A stretch of DNA of 64,000 bases from Polaromonas sp. P2-4 (GTDB lineage: Bacteria; Pseudomonadota; Gammaproteobacteria; Burkholderiales; Burkholderiaceae_C). The DNA lies in the NCBI GenBank assembly GCA_024703855.1, contig CP087965.1, positions 3,650,001 to 3,714,000 of the forward strand. The letters run 5' to 3'. Under the pieces are notes generated by a model. That model worked only from the letters and a program-made list of their open reading frames with translations, was not told the origin of the DNA and did not search any database. Made by a program: the position numbers and the translations under genes. This document shows, piece by piece, positions 34,812 to 44,603 of the stretch. Numbering within the stretch: the first letter of the stretch is position 1; each line of letters opens with the position of its first letter.

Positions 34812-35687
34812 AGACTCAAAAAACCGTCACGCTCATTGGGGCCGGCAACATGGGCGGCGGCATGGCGGCCAACCTGCTGGGCCGCGGCTGGGGCGTGCAG
34901 GTGTGCGACATTGATCCGGCCAAGGTTGCCGATATGACGCGGATTGGGGCTGTGGCCCTTGCTAAACCGGCCCAGGCTGCTATTGATTCGCTAGCGTTTA
35001 TTGTCTGTGTGGTGGATGCGGCGCAGACGGAGGATGTGTTGTTCGGCGAACACGGCCTGGCCCGCATGCTGCGGCCCGGGCATGCCGTGATGCTGTGCCC
35101 GACGATTGCGCCGCAGGATGTCGAGTCTTTCGCCAGCCGGCTGGCCGAATGCGGCGTCCACACCCTGGACGCACCCATGTCGGGCGGACCGGCAAGGGCG
35201 CGCGATGGCTCCATGAGCCTGATGCTGGCTTGCGCGCAATCCGTGTATGAGCAGCAGGCCGGCTTGTTGCAGGCTTTGTCGAGCAAGGTGTTCCGCATCA
35301 GCGGAAAACCCGGCGACGGCGCCCGCACCAAACTCGTCAACAACCTGCTGGCCGGCATCAACCTGGTGGGCGCTGCCGAGGCCCTGGCGCTGGCTGCTCG
35401 TCTGGGGCTGGACCTGGGCAAAACGCTGAATGTGATTGAACAGTCGAGTGGGCAAAGCTGGATAGGTTCGGACCGCATGCGCCGCGCCATTGCGGGCGAC
35501 TACGCACCCCGCGCCCACGTCACCCTGCTGGAAAAGGACACGCGGCTGGCGCTGCAGGCCGCGCGCGGTGGGCTTTGAGGGGCCGCTGGGTGCGCAGGCC
35601 AGCCGGGTGTTTGAGCAGGCTCACGCGGCAGGGCTGGCGGCGCAAGATGATGCAGCGCTTTTCAAATACCTGAGCAGCAGGCCCTAG
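34808..35687 (+). CDS. NAD-binding 3-hydroxyisobutyrate/tartronate-semialdehyde reductase-type protein, one frameshift
   Basis: Beta-hydroxyacid dehydrogenase (GarR/MmsB superfamily). N-terminal Rossmann motif [16 protein letters not shown], substrate motif [20 protein letters not shown], and catalytic Lys in [13 protein letters not shown]. The break is near 35567; the rest is [18 protein letters not shown]. The start TTG at 34808 overlaps the rodA stop. The exact substrate is not determined by sequence. Confidence 0.85.
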
Positions 35688-35708
35688 CCCTTGAGGGCTT
35701 GAAGGACT

Positions 35709-35724
35709 TGTGACATTCATCACA
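35709..35724. promoter_or_regulatory. CRP-like palindrome upstream of yegP
   Basis: TGTGACATTCATCACA is a perfect TGTGA-N6-TCACA site. A -10-like TATAAA lies at 35751-35756, so the site would be centred about 46 bp upstream of the start of transcription, close to a class II activator position. A poor -35 (CGAATG) fits this. Confidence 0.5.
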
Positions 35725-35845
35725 CGCCGAATGCGGCCTGTTCAGACTGTTATAAATAGTTAAGTATCTTGCCTTCATGCGGATGACCGGTTACAAAGGC
35801 TGGCAACTTGTTCAACCCGACGTCTTACCTATAAGGAGCTTCGTC

Positions 35846-36176
35846 ATGGCCGGTAAATTTGAACTGAATAAATCCACAAACGACAAATATTTCTTCTCGC
35901 TGCTGGCCGGCAACGGGCAGAAAATTCTGGCCAGTGAAATGTACGAAGCCAAAGCCAGTGCCGTCAACGGCATCGAGTCCGTCAAGAAAAATGCCCCCGA
36001 AGACGACCGTTACGAGCGATTGACTGGCAAAGACGGTTCGCCCTATTTCACGCTCAAGGCCAGCAATGGGCAGGTCATCGGCAACAGCCAGATGTACGCC
36101 AGTACGGCCGCGCGATGCAGGCATCGAGTCCTGCAAAACCAACGCGCCGGGCGTCGCCACGACCGACAACACCTGA
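35846..36176 (+). CDS. YegP-like DUF1508 protein, one frameshift
   Basis: Small protein of two DUF1508 repeats: GKFELNKSTNDKYFFSLLA..GIESVKKNAP and ..RYERLTGKDGSPYFTLKASNG..GIESCKTNAPG. The second repeat is broken near 36112. ATG at 35846 has AAGGAG upstream. The molecular role of the family is not established to my knowledge. A CRP-like site precedes it. Confidence 0.87.
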
Positions 36177-36264
36177 TTGCCCTGCGGTTGGCAAAACCTT
36201 GCGGCGTTAACTGACGTGTTGGCAGGTGGCCACGCTCAGAGGTCAGACTGCCTACAATGACCGC

Positions 36265-37789
36265 ATGACTTCACTTCTGCTCTTCTTCTGCTTCGGCCCT
36301 CAACCAGTCCAAGGTTTCATCGCTTGCCCGCCCTACGGCAGCGTCCACCTCGGGGCGTCTGGCCATTGCCCAGAACCTGCTGCTGGCACCTTTCGGCCTG
36401 ACAGAAGCGCATTTGAACCGCGCCCTCGGAGAAATCACCTCTTACGGCGTGGATGACGCTGATTTGTATTTTCAGTACACCCGCAGCGAAGGCTGGAGCC
36501 TGGAAGAGGGCATTGTCAAAACCGGCTCCTTCAGCATCGACCAGGGCGTCGGCGTGCGTGCCGTCAGCGGTGAAAAAACCGCCTTTGCCTATTCCGACGA
36601 CATTTCCGAAGCCTCGCTGCTGGATGCGGCGCGCACCGTGCGCAGCATTTCTGCTGCAGCCAAGGCCGGCCGCGTGAAAACGCCAGCCCGCAAAATCGCC
36701 AGCAGCCGCTCGCTCTACCAGGACCTCGACCCGATTGCCACGCTGGACAGCACCGCCAAGGTCAAGCTGCTGGAGAAAGTGGAAAAACTCATGAAAGCCA
36801 AAGACCCGCGCATCGTGCAGGTGATGGCCGGGCTGGCCAGTGAATACGACGTGGTGATGGTGGCGCGCGCCGACGGCACGCTGGCCGCCGATGTACGCCC
36901 GCTGGTGCGCCTGAGCGTCACCGTGATTGCCGAACAAAAAGGTCGCCGCGAGGTGGGCTCAGGCGGCGGTGGTGGCCGTTTTGGCCTGGCCTATTTCGAC
37001 GACGCGCAGATCGGCCAGTATGTCGATGATGCGGTCAAAGCCGCGTTGACCAATCTGGACGCCCGCCCCGCACCCGCTGGTGAGATGACCGTGGTGCTCG
37101 GCTCCGGTTGGCCCGGCATTTTGTTGCATGAGGCGATTGGCCACGGGCTGGAAGGCGACTTCAACCGCAAGGGCTCCAGCGCGTTCTCGGGCCGCATCGG
37201 CCAGCGCGTGGCCGCCAAGGGCGTGACGGTGCTGGACGACGGCACGATTGCCGACCGCCGCGGCTCGCTCAATGTGGACGACGAAGGCCATGCCAGCCAG
37301 CGCAATGTGCTGATTGAAGACGGCATTTTGAAGGGCTACATCCAGGACTCGCTGAATGCGCGGTTGATGGGCGTCAAGCCCACCGGCAACGGCCGCCGCG
37401 AAAGCTACGCCCATGTGCCGATGCCGCGCATGACGAACACCTACATGCTGGGTGGCGACAAGGCCCCCGAAGAAATTGTGGCCAGCATCAAAAAGGCCTG
37501 TACGCCACCAACTTTGGCGGCGGCCAGGTCGACATCACCAGCGGCAAGTTCGTGTTCTCGGCCAGCGAAGCCTTCTGGGTTGAAAACGGCAAGATTCTTT
37601 ATCCCGTGAAGGGCGCGACGATTGTCGGCAAGCGGCCCCGACGCGCTGACCCGCGTCACCATGATGGGCAATGACATGCAGCTGGACAGCGGCGTCGGCA
37701 CCTGCGGCAAGGAAGGCCAGAGCGTGCCGGTAGGCGTGGGCCAGCCGACCTTGCGTATCGACGGCCTCACCGTGGGCGGCACTGCCTGA
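36265..37789 (+). CDS. tldD: TldD metalloprotease subunit, three frameshifts
   Basis: TldD with PmbA (TldE) forms a heterodimeric zinc protease that degrades unfolded peptides and matures microcins. The zinc site is [11 protein letters not shown]. Other conserved parts are [32 protein letters not shown] and the C-terminal [19 protein letters not shown]. Breaks lie near 36286, 37500 and 37632. ATG at 36265 gives an N-terminus that continues in frame as SSASALNQ after the first correction. pmbA is not in the window. Confidence 0.9.
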
Positions 37790-37799
37790 GAAGCCTTTT

Positions 37800-37823
37800 T
37801 TGACCTGTGCTACATTGCAACGT
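37800..37823 (+). promoter_or_regulatory. Candidate promoter of the aroG leader
   Basis: TGC-TACATT (37808-37816) is an extended -10-like element that would start transcription near 37823, at the leader ATG. An alternative is TTGACC (37800-37805), a 17-nt spacer and TATGAC (37823-37828), which would start inside the leader frame and prevent its translation. The two make opposite predictions. No Shine-Dalgarno sequence precedes the leader ATG. Confidence 0.4.
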
Positions 37824-37898
37824 ATGACTTCAGCGAAATTTTATTTCGGTTACTTTTGGTTCTCAAGCGCCTCCGGCGGTAGAGAGATACTCGCGTAA
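37824..37898 (+). CDS. Aromatic-rich leader peptide of aroG
   Basis: A 24-codon ORF with codons 6-13 reading FYFGYFWF: four Phe, two Tyr and one Trp. Such a run is very unlikely by chance and resembles pheL/trpL-type leader peptides. It ends with TAA at 37896-37898, 27 bp before the terminator hairpin. The last aromatic codon ends at 37862, 9 bp before the 5' arm of the antiterminator (37872-37880). A ribosome stalled at these codons leaves this arm free; one that reaches the stop codon covers it. Too short for normal gene finding; no own function is expected. Confidence 0.85.
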   Translation: MTSAKFYFGYFWFSSASGGREILA

Positions 37899-37952
37899 CC
37901 CGAAAAAACGCAACAAATCTCAAAAACCGCCGGATGCCCGGCGGTTTTTTTT
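37872..37952 (+). terminator. Transcription attenuator upstream of aroG
   Basis: Terminator: CCGCCGG (37927-37933), loop ATGC, CCGGCGG (37938-37944), then eight T, with A-T extension of the stem. Antiterminator: TCCGGCGGT (37872-37880) is the exact reverse complement of ACCGCCGGA (37926-37934), which includes the terminator's 5' arm, so only one can form. A further pairing CGGTTAC (37847-37853) with GTAACCCG (37895-37902) could form before translation. Confidence 0.85.
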
Positions 37953-38035
37953 GCCTCTGTGAATCCTGTTTGAACGCCTGTTTTAGCTTGTATTGATTTT
38001 CTGAAATTGCCTGAAATTTAAAAAGGAAACCTGCG

Positions 38036-39163
38036 ATGAATGCCAAAGCTACCTCCGCCAGCGATGCCTGGTATGCGCACCCCGTCGACAAAACCAGCCA
38101 GACCGACGACGAACGCATCAAGGACATCACCGTGCTACCCCCTCCCGAGCATTTAATCCGTTTCTTCCCGATTCGCGGCACCGCGGTTGAGTCGCTGATT
38201 ACCCAAACCCGCCAGAGCATTCACAACATCATTGCGGGCAAGGACGACCGCCTGCTGGTAGTGATCGGGCCGTGCTCGATCCACGATCCGGCTGCGGCAC
38301 TGGAATATGCACGCCGCCTGGCCGAGCAGCGCAAAAAGTACGCCGGTACGCTGGAAATCGTGATGCGCGTGTACTTTGAAAAACCGCGCACCACCGTTGG
38401 CTGGAAAGGGCTGATCAACGACCCTTACCTCGACGAAACCTTTCGCATCGACGAAGGTCTGCGCATTGCGCGTCAACTGCTGATCGACATCAACCGCCTG
38501 GGCCTGCCGGCGGCCAGCGAATTCCTTGACGTGATTTCACCGCAGTACATCGGCGACCTGATTGCCTGGGGCGCGATTGGCGCGCGCACCACCGAAAGCC
38601 AGGTGCACCGTGAGCTGGCTTCGGGTCTGTCGGCGCCGATCGGCTTCAAGAACGGCACCGACGGCAACATCCGCATCGCCACCGATGCGATCCAGGCGGC
38701 GGCACGCGGCCATCATTTCCTGTCGGTGCACAAAAACGGCCAGGTGGCGATTGTGCAAACCAACGGCAACAAGGACTGCCACGTGATTTTGCGCGGCGGC
38801 AAGGCGCCCAATTACGACGCGGCCAGCGTGGCTGCGGCCTGCAAAGAGCTCGAAGCCTCCAAATTGCCCGCCACCCTGATGGTCGATTGCAGCCATGCCA
38901 ACAGCTCCAAGCAGCATGAAAAGCAGGTTGACGTGGCGCGCGACATCGCCGGCCAGGTGGCCGGGGGCTCACGCAGCGTGTTCGGCCTGATGGTGGAAAG
39001 CCATTTGAACCCCGGCGCGCAGAAGTTCACGCCGGGCAAAGACGATGCCAAGGCGCTCGAATACGGCAAAAGCATCACCGACGCCTGCCTGGGCTGGGGC
39101 GACTCGCTGGAGGTGCTGGAGGCCTTGTCCGCCGCAGTGGTGGCACGCCGGGCTAAAAAGTAA
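38036..39163 (+). CDS. aroG: 3-deoxy-7-phosphoheptulonate synthase (DAHP synthase), type I
   Basis: Condenses phosphoenolpyruvate and erythrose 4-phosphate, the first step to chorismate and Phe, Tyr and Trp. The 375-residue type I enzyme has VVIGPCSIHDPAAALEYA, RVYFEKPRTTVGWKGLINDP, GFKNGTDG, SVHKNGQVAIVQTNGN and VDCSHANSSK. ATG at 38036 follows AAAGGAA. The upstream leader and attenuator predict control by aromatic amino acid supply. I use aroG for the family; whether it is the Phe-, Tyr- or Trp-sensitive isozyme is not decided. No interruption. Confidence 0.96.
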   Translation: MNAKATSASDAWYAHPVDKTSQTDDERIKDITVLPPPEHLIRFFPIRGTAVESLITQTRQSIHNIIAGKDDRLLVVIGPCSIHDPAAALEYARRLAEQRKKYAGTLEIVMRVYFEKPRTTVGWKGLINDPYLDETFRIDEGLRIARQLLIDINRLGLPAASEFLDVISPQYIGDLIAWGAIGARTTESQVHRELASGLSAPIGFKNGTDGNIRIATDAIQAAARGHHFLSVHKNGQVAIVQTNGNKDCHVILRGGKAPNYDAASVAAACKELEASKLPATLMVDCSHANSSKQHEKQVDVARDIAGQVAGGSRSVFGLMVESHLNPGAQKFTPGKDDAKALEYGKSITDACLGWGDSLEVLEALSAAVVARRAKK

Positions 39164-39252
39164 GCAGGTCGTCGGCGCTTGCGGGTTTCTGCGAATTGCC
39201 GATGCCCCTGCAAGCCGCCGAACATGGATCATTCGCCAACCAGGAGCCCGCC

Positions 39253-39564
39253 ATGCGCAGCCAAGTCAGTGTGACCTTCAAAGACAGTCCGCCCGTGCGG
39301 ATAGACCTGAATGAAGTGCAGCCCATGCCGCACGACGTGGCAAGGGGGTGGCTGGACGAGCAGTTCACCCAGATGGGCTGCGAGCCCTTGCGGCCTACTG
39401 GCAAACTGCTGACGGCCGACAAGGTGCTCGTGATTGCCCAGGCGGCCGGCCCGGCCAAGTTTGCCGAGGCCCAATGGGCGCAGGAATTTGCCCGTGCAGC
39501 CAGCGCGGCACTGGCCAAGCCAGTGGTGCATATTGATGTGACGGCGCTGAGTATCAGCTACTGA
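39253..39564 (+). CDS. Unrecognised small protein
   Basis: A 103-residue soluble protein, function not recognised. It begins MRSQVSVTFKDSPPVRIDLN and has a hydrophobic LLTADKVLVIAQAAG segment and an Ala-rich helix AQEFARAASAALA. ATG at 39253 follows CCAGGAGCCC; an in-frame ATG at 39199 is an alternative. Same strand as aroG, 90 bp downstream, with codon use like the neighbours. Confidence 0.65.
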   Translation: MRSQVSVTFKDSPPVRIDLNEVQPMPHDVARGWLDEQFTQMGCEPLRPTGKLLTADKVLVIAQAAGPAKFAEAQWAQEFARAASAALAKPVVHIDVTALSISY

Positions 39565-39581
39565 AAACAGATTTTTGCAAG

Positions 39582-39638
39582 CCTTTTAGGCTGTTAGGCC
39601 ATACAGAGCGGGTGCAGACAGCTATTAATTTGGTAGCA
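39582..39638 (-). repeat. Dispersed ~55-bp repeat, copy 4
   Basis: On the minus strand: TGCTACCAAATTAATAGCTG, then GCACCCG, ATGGCCTAACAGCC. It lies between convergent genes, just after the mpl stop. The GGGC arm is degenerate. Confidence 0.65.
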
Positions 39639-39641
39639 ATC

Positions 39642-41069
39642 TCAAGGCTTCAACACCTCTAGCAGCCTAGCGTGGATACCGCCGAAGCCGCCGTTACTCA
39701 TGCACAGCAAATGGTCGCCCGGCCGGGCGGCGGCTTTGACTTGGCTCAGCAACTGATCCAGGTTGTCAGCCACCTGCGCCCGCCCGCCCATGGGGGCCAG
39801 CGCGGCGCGGACGTCCCAGTCCAGCCCACCGGCGTGGCAAAAGGCCAGGTCGGCCTGCTCCAGGCTCCAGGGCAGTTGCGCCGACATGGCGCCCAGCTTC
39901 ATGGTGTTGCTGCGCGGTTCAAAAATGGCCAGGATGCGCTCACTGCCTTTGTCACCGCTTTTCAACTGGCGGCGCAGGCCATCCACGGTGGTGTGAATGG
40001 CGGTCGGGTGGTGGGCAAAGTCGTCGTAGACCGTGATGTCGCCATCGGCTGAAGACACCACGCCGCGCACCTCCATGCGGCGCTTGACGTTCTGGAAGTC
40101 GGTCAGCGCCCGGGCGGCGGTTTCAGGCGCTACCCCTACATGTTCGGCCGCAGCGATCGCGGCCAAGGCGTTGAGCTGGTTGTGCATGCCGCTGATGCCC
40201 CAGTGCACATGGGCCACAGTTTGGCCGGCCTTGCGCACGCTGAAATCGTGCGGTTCGCCTTCGGCTGTGAAACCGCTCTGGTTCACTGGGCTGCTGCCGA
40301 AGAGTACTCGCTCACTCCAGTAGCCCTGGGCCAGCACGCGTTGCAGGCTTTCTTCGCCTGCGTTCACGACCAGGCGGCCTTGCGAGGGCACGGTGCGCAC
40401 CAGGTGGTGAAACTGCCGTTCGATCGCCGCCAGGTCGTCAAAAATGTCGGCGTGGTCAAACTCCAGGTTATTCAGGATGGCCGTGCGCGGTCGGTAGTGC
40501 ACAAATTTGCTGCGCTTGTCGAAAAACGCGGTGTCGTACTCGTCGGCCTCGATCACAAAGGTGTTGCCTTCGCCCAGACGGGCCGAGACGCCGAAGTTGA
40601 GCGGCACGCCGCCGACCAGGAAGCCCGGTTGCAGTCCCGCGTGCTCCAGAATCCAGGCCAGCATGGCGGTGGTGGTGGTTTTGCCGTGGGTGCCGGCCAC
40701 GGCCAGCACATGGCGCGGGCCGGTGGCGTGGTGGGTGGGGTGGTGCAGCACATGGCCCGAAAGCCATTGCGGGCCGCTGGTGTAAGGCAGGCCACTGTTC
40801 AAAATGGCTTCCATCAGCGGGTATTTGGGGCTGCCGTCGGCCAGGCGCGCTCGTGACACCACGTTGCCGACCACAAACACATCGGGCGCAAAGGCCAGCT
40901 GATCCGCTTCATAGCCTTCGATCAGCTCAATACCCAAGCCGCGCAATTGGTCGCTCATGGGCGGGTAGACGCCGCTGTCGCAACCGGTCACCTTGTGCCC
41001 GGCCTCGCGCGCCAAAGCGGCCAAGCCACCCATGAAAGTGCCGCAAATTCCCAGAATATGTATATGCAT
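39642..41069 (-). CDS. mpl: UDP-MurNAc:L-Ala-gamma-D-Glu-meso-DAP ligase Mpl
   Basis: Recycling ligase that attaches recovered tripeptide to UDP-MurNAc. The 475-residue product resembles MurC (MHIHILGICGTFMGGLAALA, P-loop [38 protein letters not shown]), and the FDKRSKFVHYRP stretch is typical of Mpl. ATG at 41069 is chosen over upstream frame extension because the family starts MHIHILG. With ampD in the window it supports active peptidoglycan recycling. No interruption. Confidence 0.95.
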   Translation of the reverse strand: MHIHILGICGTFMGGLAALAREAGHKVTGCDSGVYPPMSDQLRGLGIELIEGYEADQLAFAPDVFVVGNVVSRARLADGSPKYPLMEAILNSGLPYTSGPQWLSGHVLHHPTHHATGPRHVLAVAGTHGKTTTTAMLAWILEHAGLQPGFLVGGVPLNFGVSARLGEGNTFVIEADEYDTAFFDKRSKFVHYRPRTAILNNLEFDHADIFDDLAAIERQFHHLVRTVPSQGRLVVNAGEESLQRVLAQGYWSERVLFGSSPVNQSGFTAEGEPHDFSVRKAGQTVAHVHWGISGMHNQLNALAAIAAAEHVGVAPETAARALTDFQNVKRRMEVRGVVSSADGDITVYDDFAHHPTAIHTTVDGLRRQLKSGDKGSERILAIFEPRSNTMKLGAMSAQLPWSLEQADLAFCHAGGLDWDVRAALAPMGGRAQVADNLDQLLSQVKAAARPGDHLLCMSNGGFGGIHARLLEVLKP

Positions 41070-41142
41070 GGGCCTGTATTCTAGGCAGAGCCTGCAGTGC
41101 GTCAGCCGCGTGAGTCGGTGTTGTTTTGCCGGATTTGTAAGC

Positions 41143-41197
41143 AAAAAGACCTGTAGCCCAATAGAAGCGGGCGCAAACAGCTCCTGATTTAATAGCA
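41143..41197 (-). repeat. Dispersed ~55-bp repeat, copy 5
   Basis: On the minus strand: TGCTATTAAATCAGGAGCTG, GCGCCCG, ATTGGGCTACAGGTCTTTTT, with the GCCC/GGGC hairpin. It lies in the divergent gap between mpl and the next gene. Confidence 0.8.
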
Positions 41198-41294
41198 AAT
41201 ACGCTGCGTTGTGAACTTTAAGCGTTGGTGCGAACCCAATTTGGGCACAATCACCGCTCTGCCACGCTCTGTCCTAGGGCTCCCAAGCCTGCCA

Positions 41295-41930
41295 ATGTTG
41301 AACTCTCACACCCTTAAATCTGAAATTGCCGCCACGGCCGCCGCGCTGGTTGTGGAGGAGGGGCTGGAATATGGCCCGGCCAAGCGTCGCGCCGTCAAAC
41401 AGATGGCGCTGCCTGCGCGCACGGAACTACCCGGCAATGACGAGCTGGAGGACGCGGTGTGCGAGTACATTGCGCTGTTTTGCGCCGACACCCAGCCCGC
41501 CGAGCTGGCCGCCCTGCGCGAGCTGGCGCTGGTCTGGATGGAGCGGCTGGCGCAATTTCGGCCTTATCTGGGTGGAGCGGTGTGGCACGGTACGGCCACG
41601 CGGCTGTCGGATATTTATATCCAGCTGTTTTGCGACGACCCGAAATCGGCCGAAATTGCCTTAATTGAGCACAACGTGGACTATGAGCCGCGCACCGTGA
41701 CCGGTTTTACCGGCGGCAGTGTGGAGGCTCTGAGCCTGCGCAGTCTGTGTAAACCCTTGAATGAGACGGTGGGCGTGCACCTGCTGGTGTATGACCACGA
41801 CGACCTGCGTGGTGCCTTGCGACCAGATGCCAAAGGCCGCGTGCCGCGTGGCGACCTGGCCGCCGTGCAAAAATTGCTGTCTAACTCAATATCTTTACCC
41901 GTGTCTTTGCCTTTGGAGTCCGAGAAGTGA
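41295..41930 (+). CDS. Unrecognised protein next to mpl
   Basis: A 211-residue cytoplasmic protein of unknown role. The N-terminus LNSHTLKSEIAATAAALVVEEG is helical; the middle has RPYLGGAVWHGTATRLSDIY followed by IQLFCDDPKSAEIALI, which faintly resembles a nucleotidyltransferase G-S/T...D-I-x-L pattern, but I do not claim this. ATG at 41295. The stop overlaps the next start (GTGA), so it is cotranslated with the thioredoxin-like gene. Confidence 0.75.
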   Translation: MLNSHTLKSEIAATAAALVVEEGLEYGPAKRRAVKQMALPARTELPGNDELEDAVCEYIALFCADTQPAELAALRELALVWMERLAQFRPYLGGAVWHGTATRLSDIYIQLFCDDPKSAEIALIEHNVDYEPRTVTGFTGGSVEALSLRSLCKPLNETVGVHLLVYDHDDLRGALRPDAKGRVPRGDLAAVQKLLSNSISLPVSLPLESEK

Positions 41931-42489
41931 ATCGCAGAACTATGTTGTATGGCGGCGCGGCCGCTGTGGCGGGCCTGGCCGGTGCCGGCGTGGCGTGGTG
42001 GAAGTTTCAGCCGCATGAGGCGGCGCCTGCGGTGGGTGCCGGTGTGGCGGAAAAGGCGGGTGAAGCTGGCGAGGTGGTCGACGCGTTTTGGAGTCTGAGC
42101 TTTGACACGCCAGACGGCAAGAATTTGGCCATGAGCAGCTTTCGCGGCAAACCGCTGCTGGTGAATTTTGGGCCACCTGGTGCCCGCCTTGCGTGGAAGA
42201 ACTTCCTTTATTGGACTACTTCTATCAGGAAAATAAAGAAAAAGGCTGGCAAGTGCTGGGTTTGGCCGTAGACCAACCCAGCGCAGTGCGCACCTGGCTG
42301 CAAACCCGGCCACTGAATTTCCCGGTGGGCATGGCCGGCTTGGGCGGAGCCGAGTTGAGCAAGTCGCTGGGCAACTTGGCGGGCGGCCTGCCTTTTACGG
42401 TGGTGTTTGGTGCGGGCGGCGAGTTGCTTCACCGCAAGATTGGCAAAGTCTTGCCGGAAGACCTGGCGCTGTGGGCACGGCTTAAATAG
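41927..42489 (+). CDS. TlpA-like thiol-disulfide protein, one frameshift
   Basis: Periplasmic or membrane-anchored thioredoxin-fold protein. The N-terminal twin-Arg-containing segment MNRRTMLYGGAAAVAGLAG is a signal or anchor. The active site CPPC reads in frame as NFWATWCPPCVEELPLL once one T is restored near 42166. Conserved cis-Pro is in GGLPFTVVFG. The role could be cytochrome or envelope disulfide reduction. GTG start overlaps the upstream stop. Confidence 0.87.
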
Positions 42490-42727
42490 TCTCTGCGCCC
42501 TGATCTGATGAGTTGACCCGCCGGTTTGGGCTTGAGGTACACTCTGCGCTTTCCCGAGTCACCCGTTGGTTACTTTACGTAATACTTGGCTAATAAGCGC
42601 TTTAAAGCGTAAAAGCAGAAAGTAAGTGGAAAAAGAAGGAAGATTGGCCTGGAGGCCAGCTTCCAGATTAATAAAAGCTGCGCGCTGAAGTCCTCGCGCC
42701 AGCATCTACCGTCGTTGGAGAGAACCC
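42490..42727 (+). promoter_or_regulatory. accB leader region
   Basis: A 238-bp gap with TTGACC (42513-42518) and TACACT 19 bp further, a possible promoter with a long spacer, the palindrome CGCTTTAAAGCG (42598-42609) and a small hairpin TGGCCTGGAGGCCA (about 42646-42659). The ribosome-binding site is GGAGAG (42717-42722). A long structured leader before accB also occurs in E. coli, where AccB autoregulates; this is a parallel, not evidence. Confidence 0.45.
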
Positions 42728-43174
42728 ATGGATTTAAGAAAACTCAAGACCCTGATCGACCTCGTTTCAGAGTCCAATGTGTCTGAACTTGAGATCACCG
42801 AGGCCGAGGGCAAAGTACGCATCGTCAAATCCAGCGGTGCCCCCCTTGTGATGCAACAACCTGCAGTTGCCATGGTAGCAGCCCCGGTGGCGGGCCTGCC
42901 CGCTGCGCCCGCAGTCGAAGCCGCGCCAGTCGTCCCCGCAGGCCACGCCGTCAAGTCGCCCATGGTCGGCACCTTCTACCGCTCATCCAGCCCCGGGGCC
43001 AAGGCCTTTGTCGAAGTCGGCAGCGTGGTCAAGGAGGGCGATACGATCTGCATCATCGAAGCCATGAAGATTCTTAACGAGATCGAGGCCGACAAGTCCG
43101 GCACCATCACCAAGATTCTTACCGAGAACGGCCAGGCCGTGGAATACGGACAGCCCCTCTTCATGATTGAGTGA
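42728..43174 (+). CDS. accB: Biotin carboxyl carrier protein of acetyl-CoA carboxylase
   Basis: Carries biotin between the carboxylase and carboxyltransferase halves for malonyl-CoA synthesis. The 148-residue product has an N-terminal helical domain, an Ala/Pro/Val-rich linker (residues about 38-72), and the biotinyl domain with EAMKILNE, biotinylated Lys114. It precedes accC by 61 bp. No interruption. Confidence 0.97.
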   Translation: MDLRKLKTLIDLVSESNVSELEITEAEGKVRIVKSSGAPLVMQQPAVAMVAAPVAGLPAAPAVEAAPVVPAGHAVKSPMVGTFYRSSSPGAKAFVEVGSVVKEGDTICIIEAMKILNEIEADKSGTITKILTENGQAVEYGQPLFMIE

Positions 43175-43235
43175 TGCCGCGTCACGCCGGCCACCTCGCC
43201 TTGCAGACCCTCCCACAGACTGACACACCTGACGC

Positions 43236-44585
<1,350 letters not shown>

Positions 44586-44603
44586 GCGCTGCGGACTGAC
44601 CCC

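Noticed and set aside
34960..35010. Possible repeat copy in the GarR-type gene (GCTGCTATTGATTCGCTAGCG)
   Set aside because: Only the first ~20 bases resemble the repeat; the GGGC and GAGGCC parts are absent, and the protein segment fits its family without an insertion.
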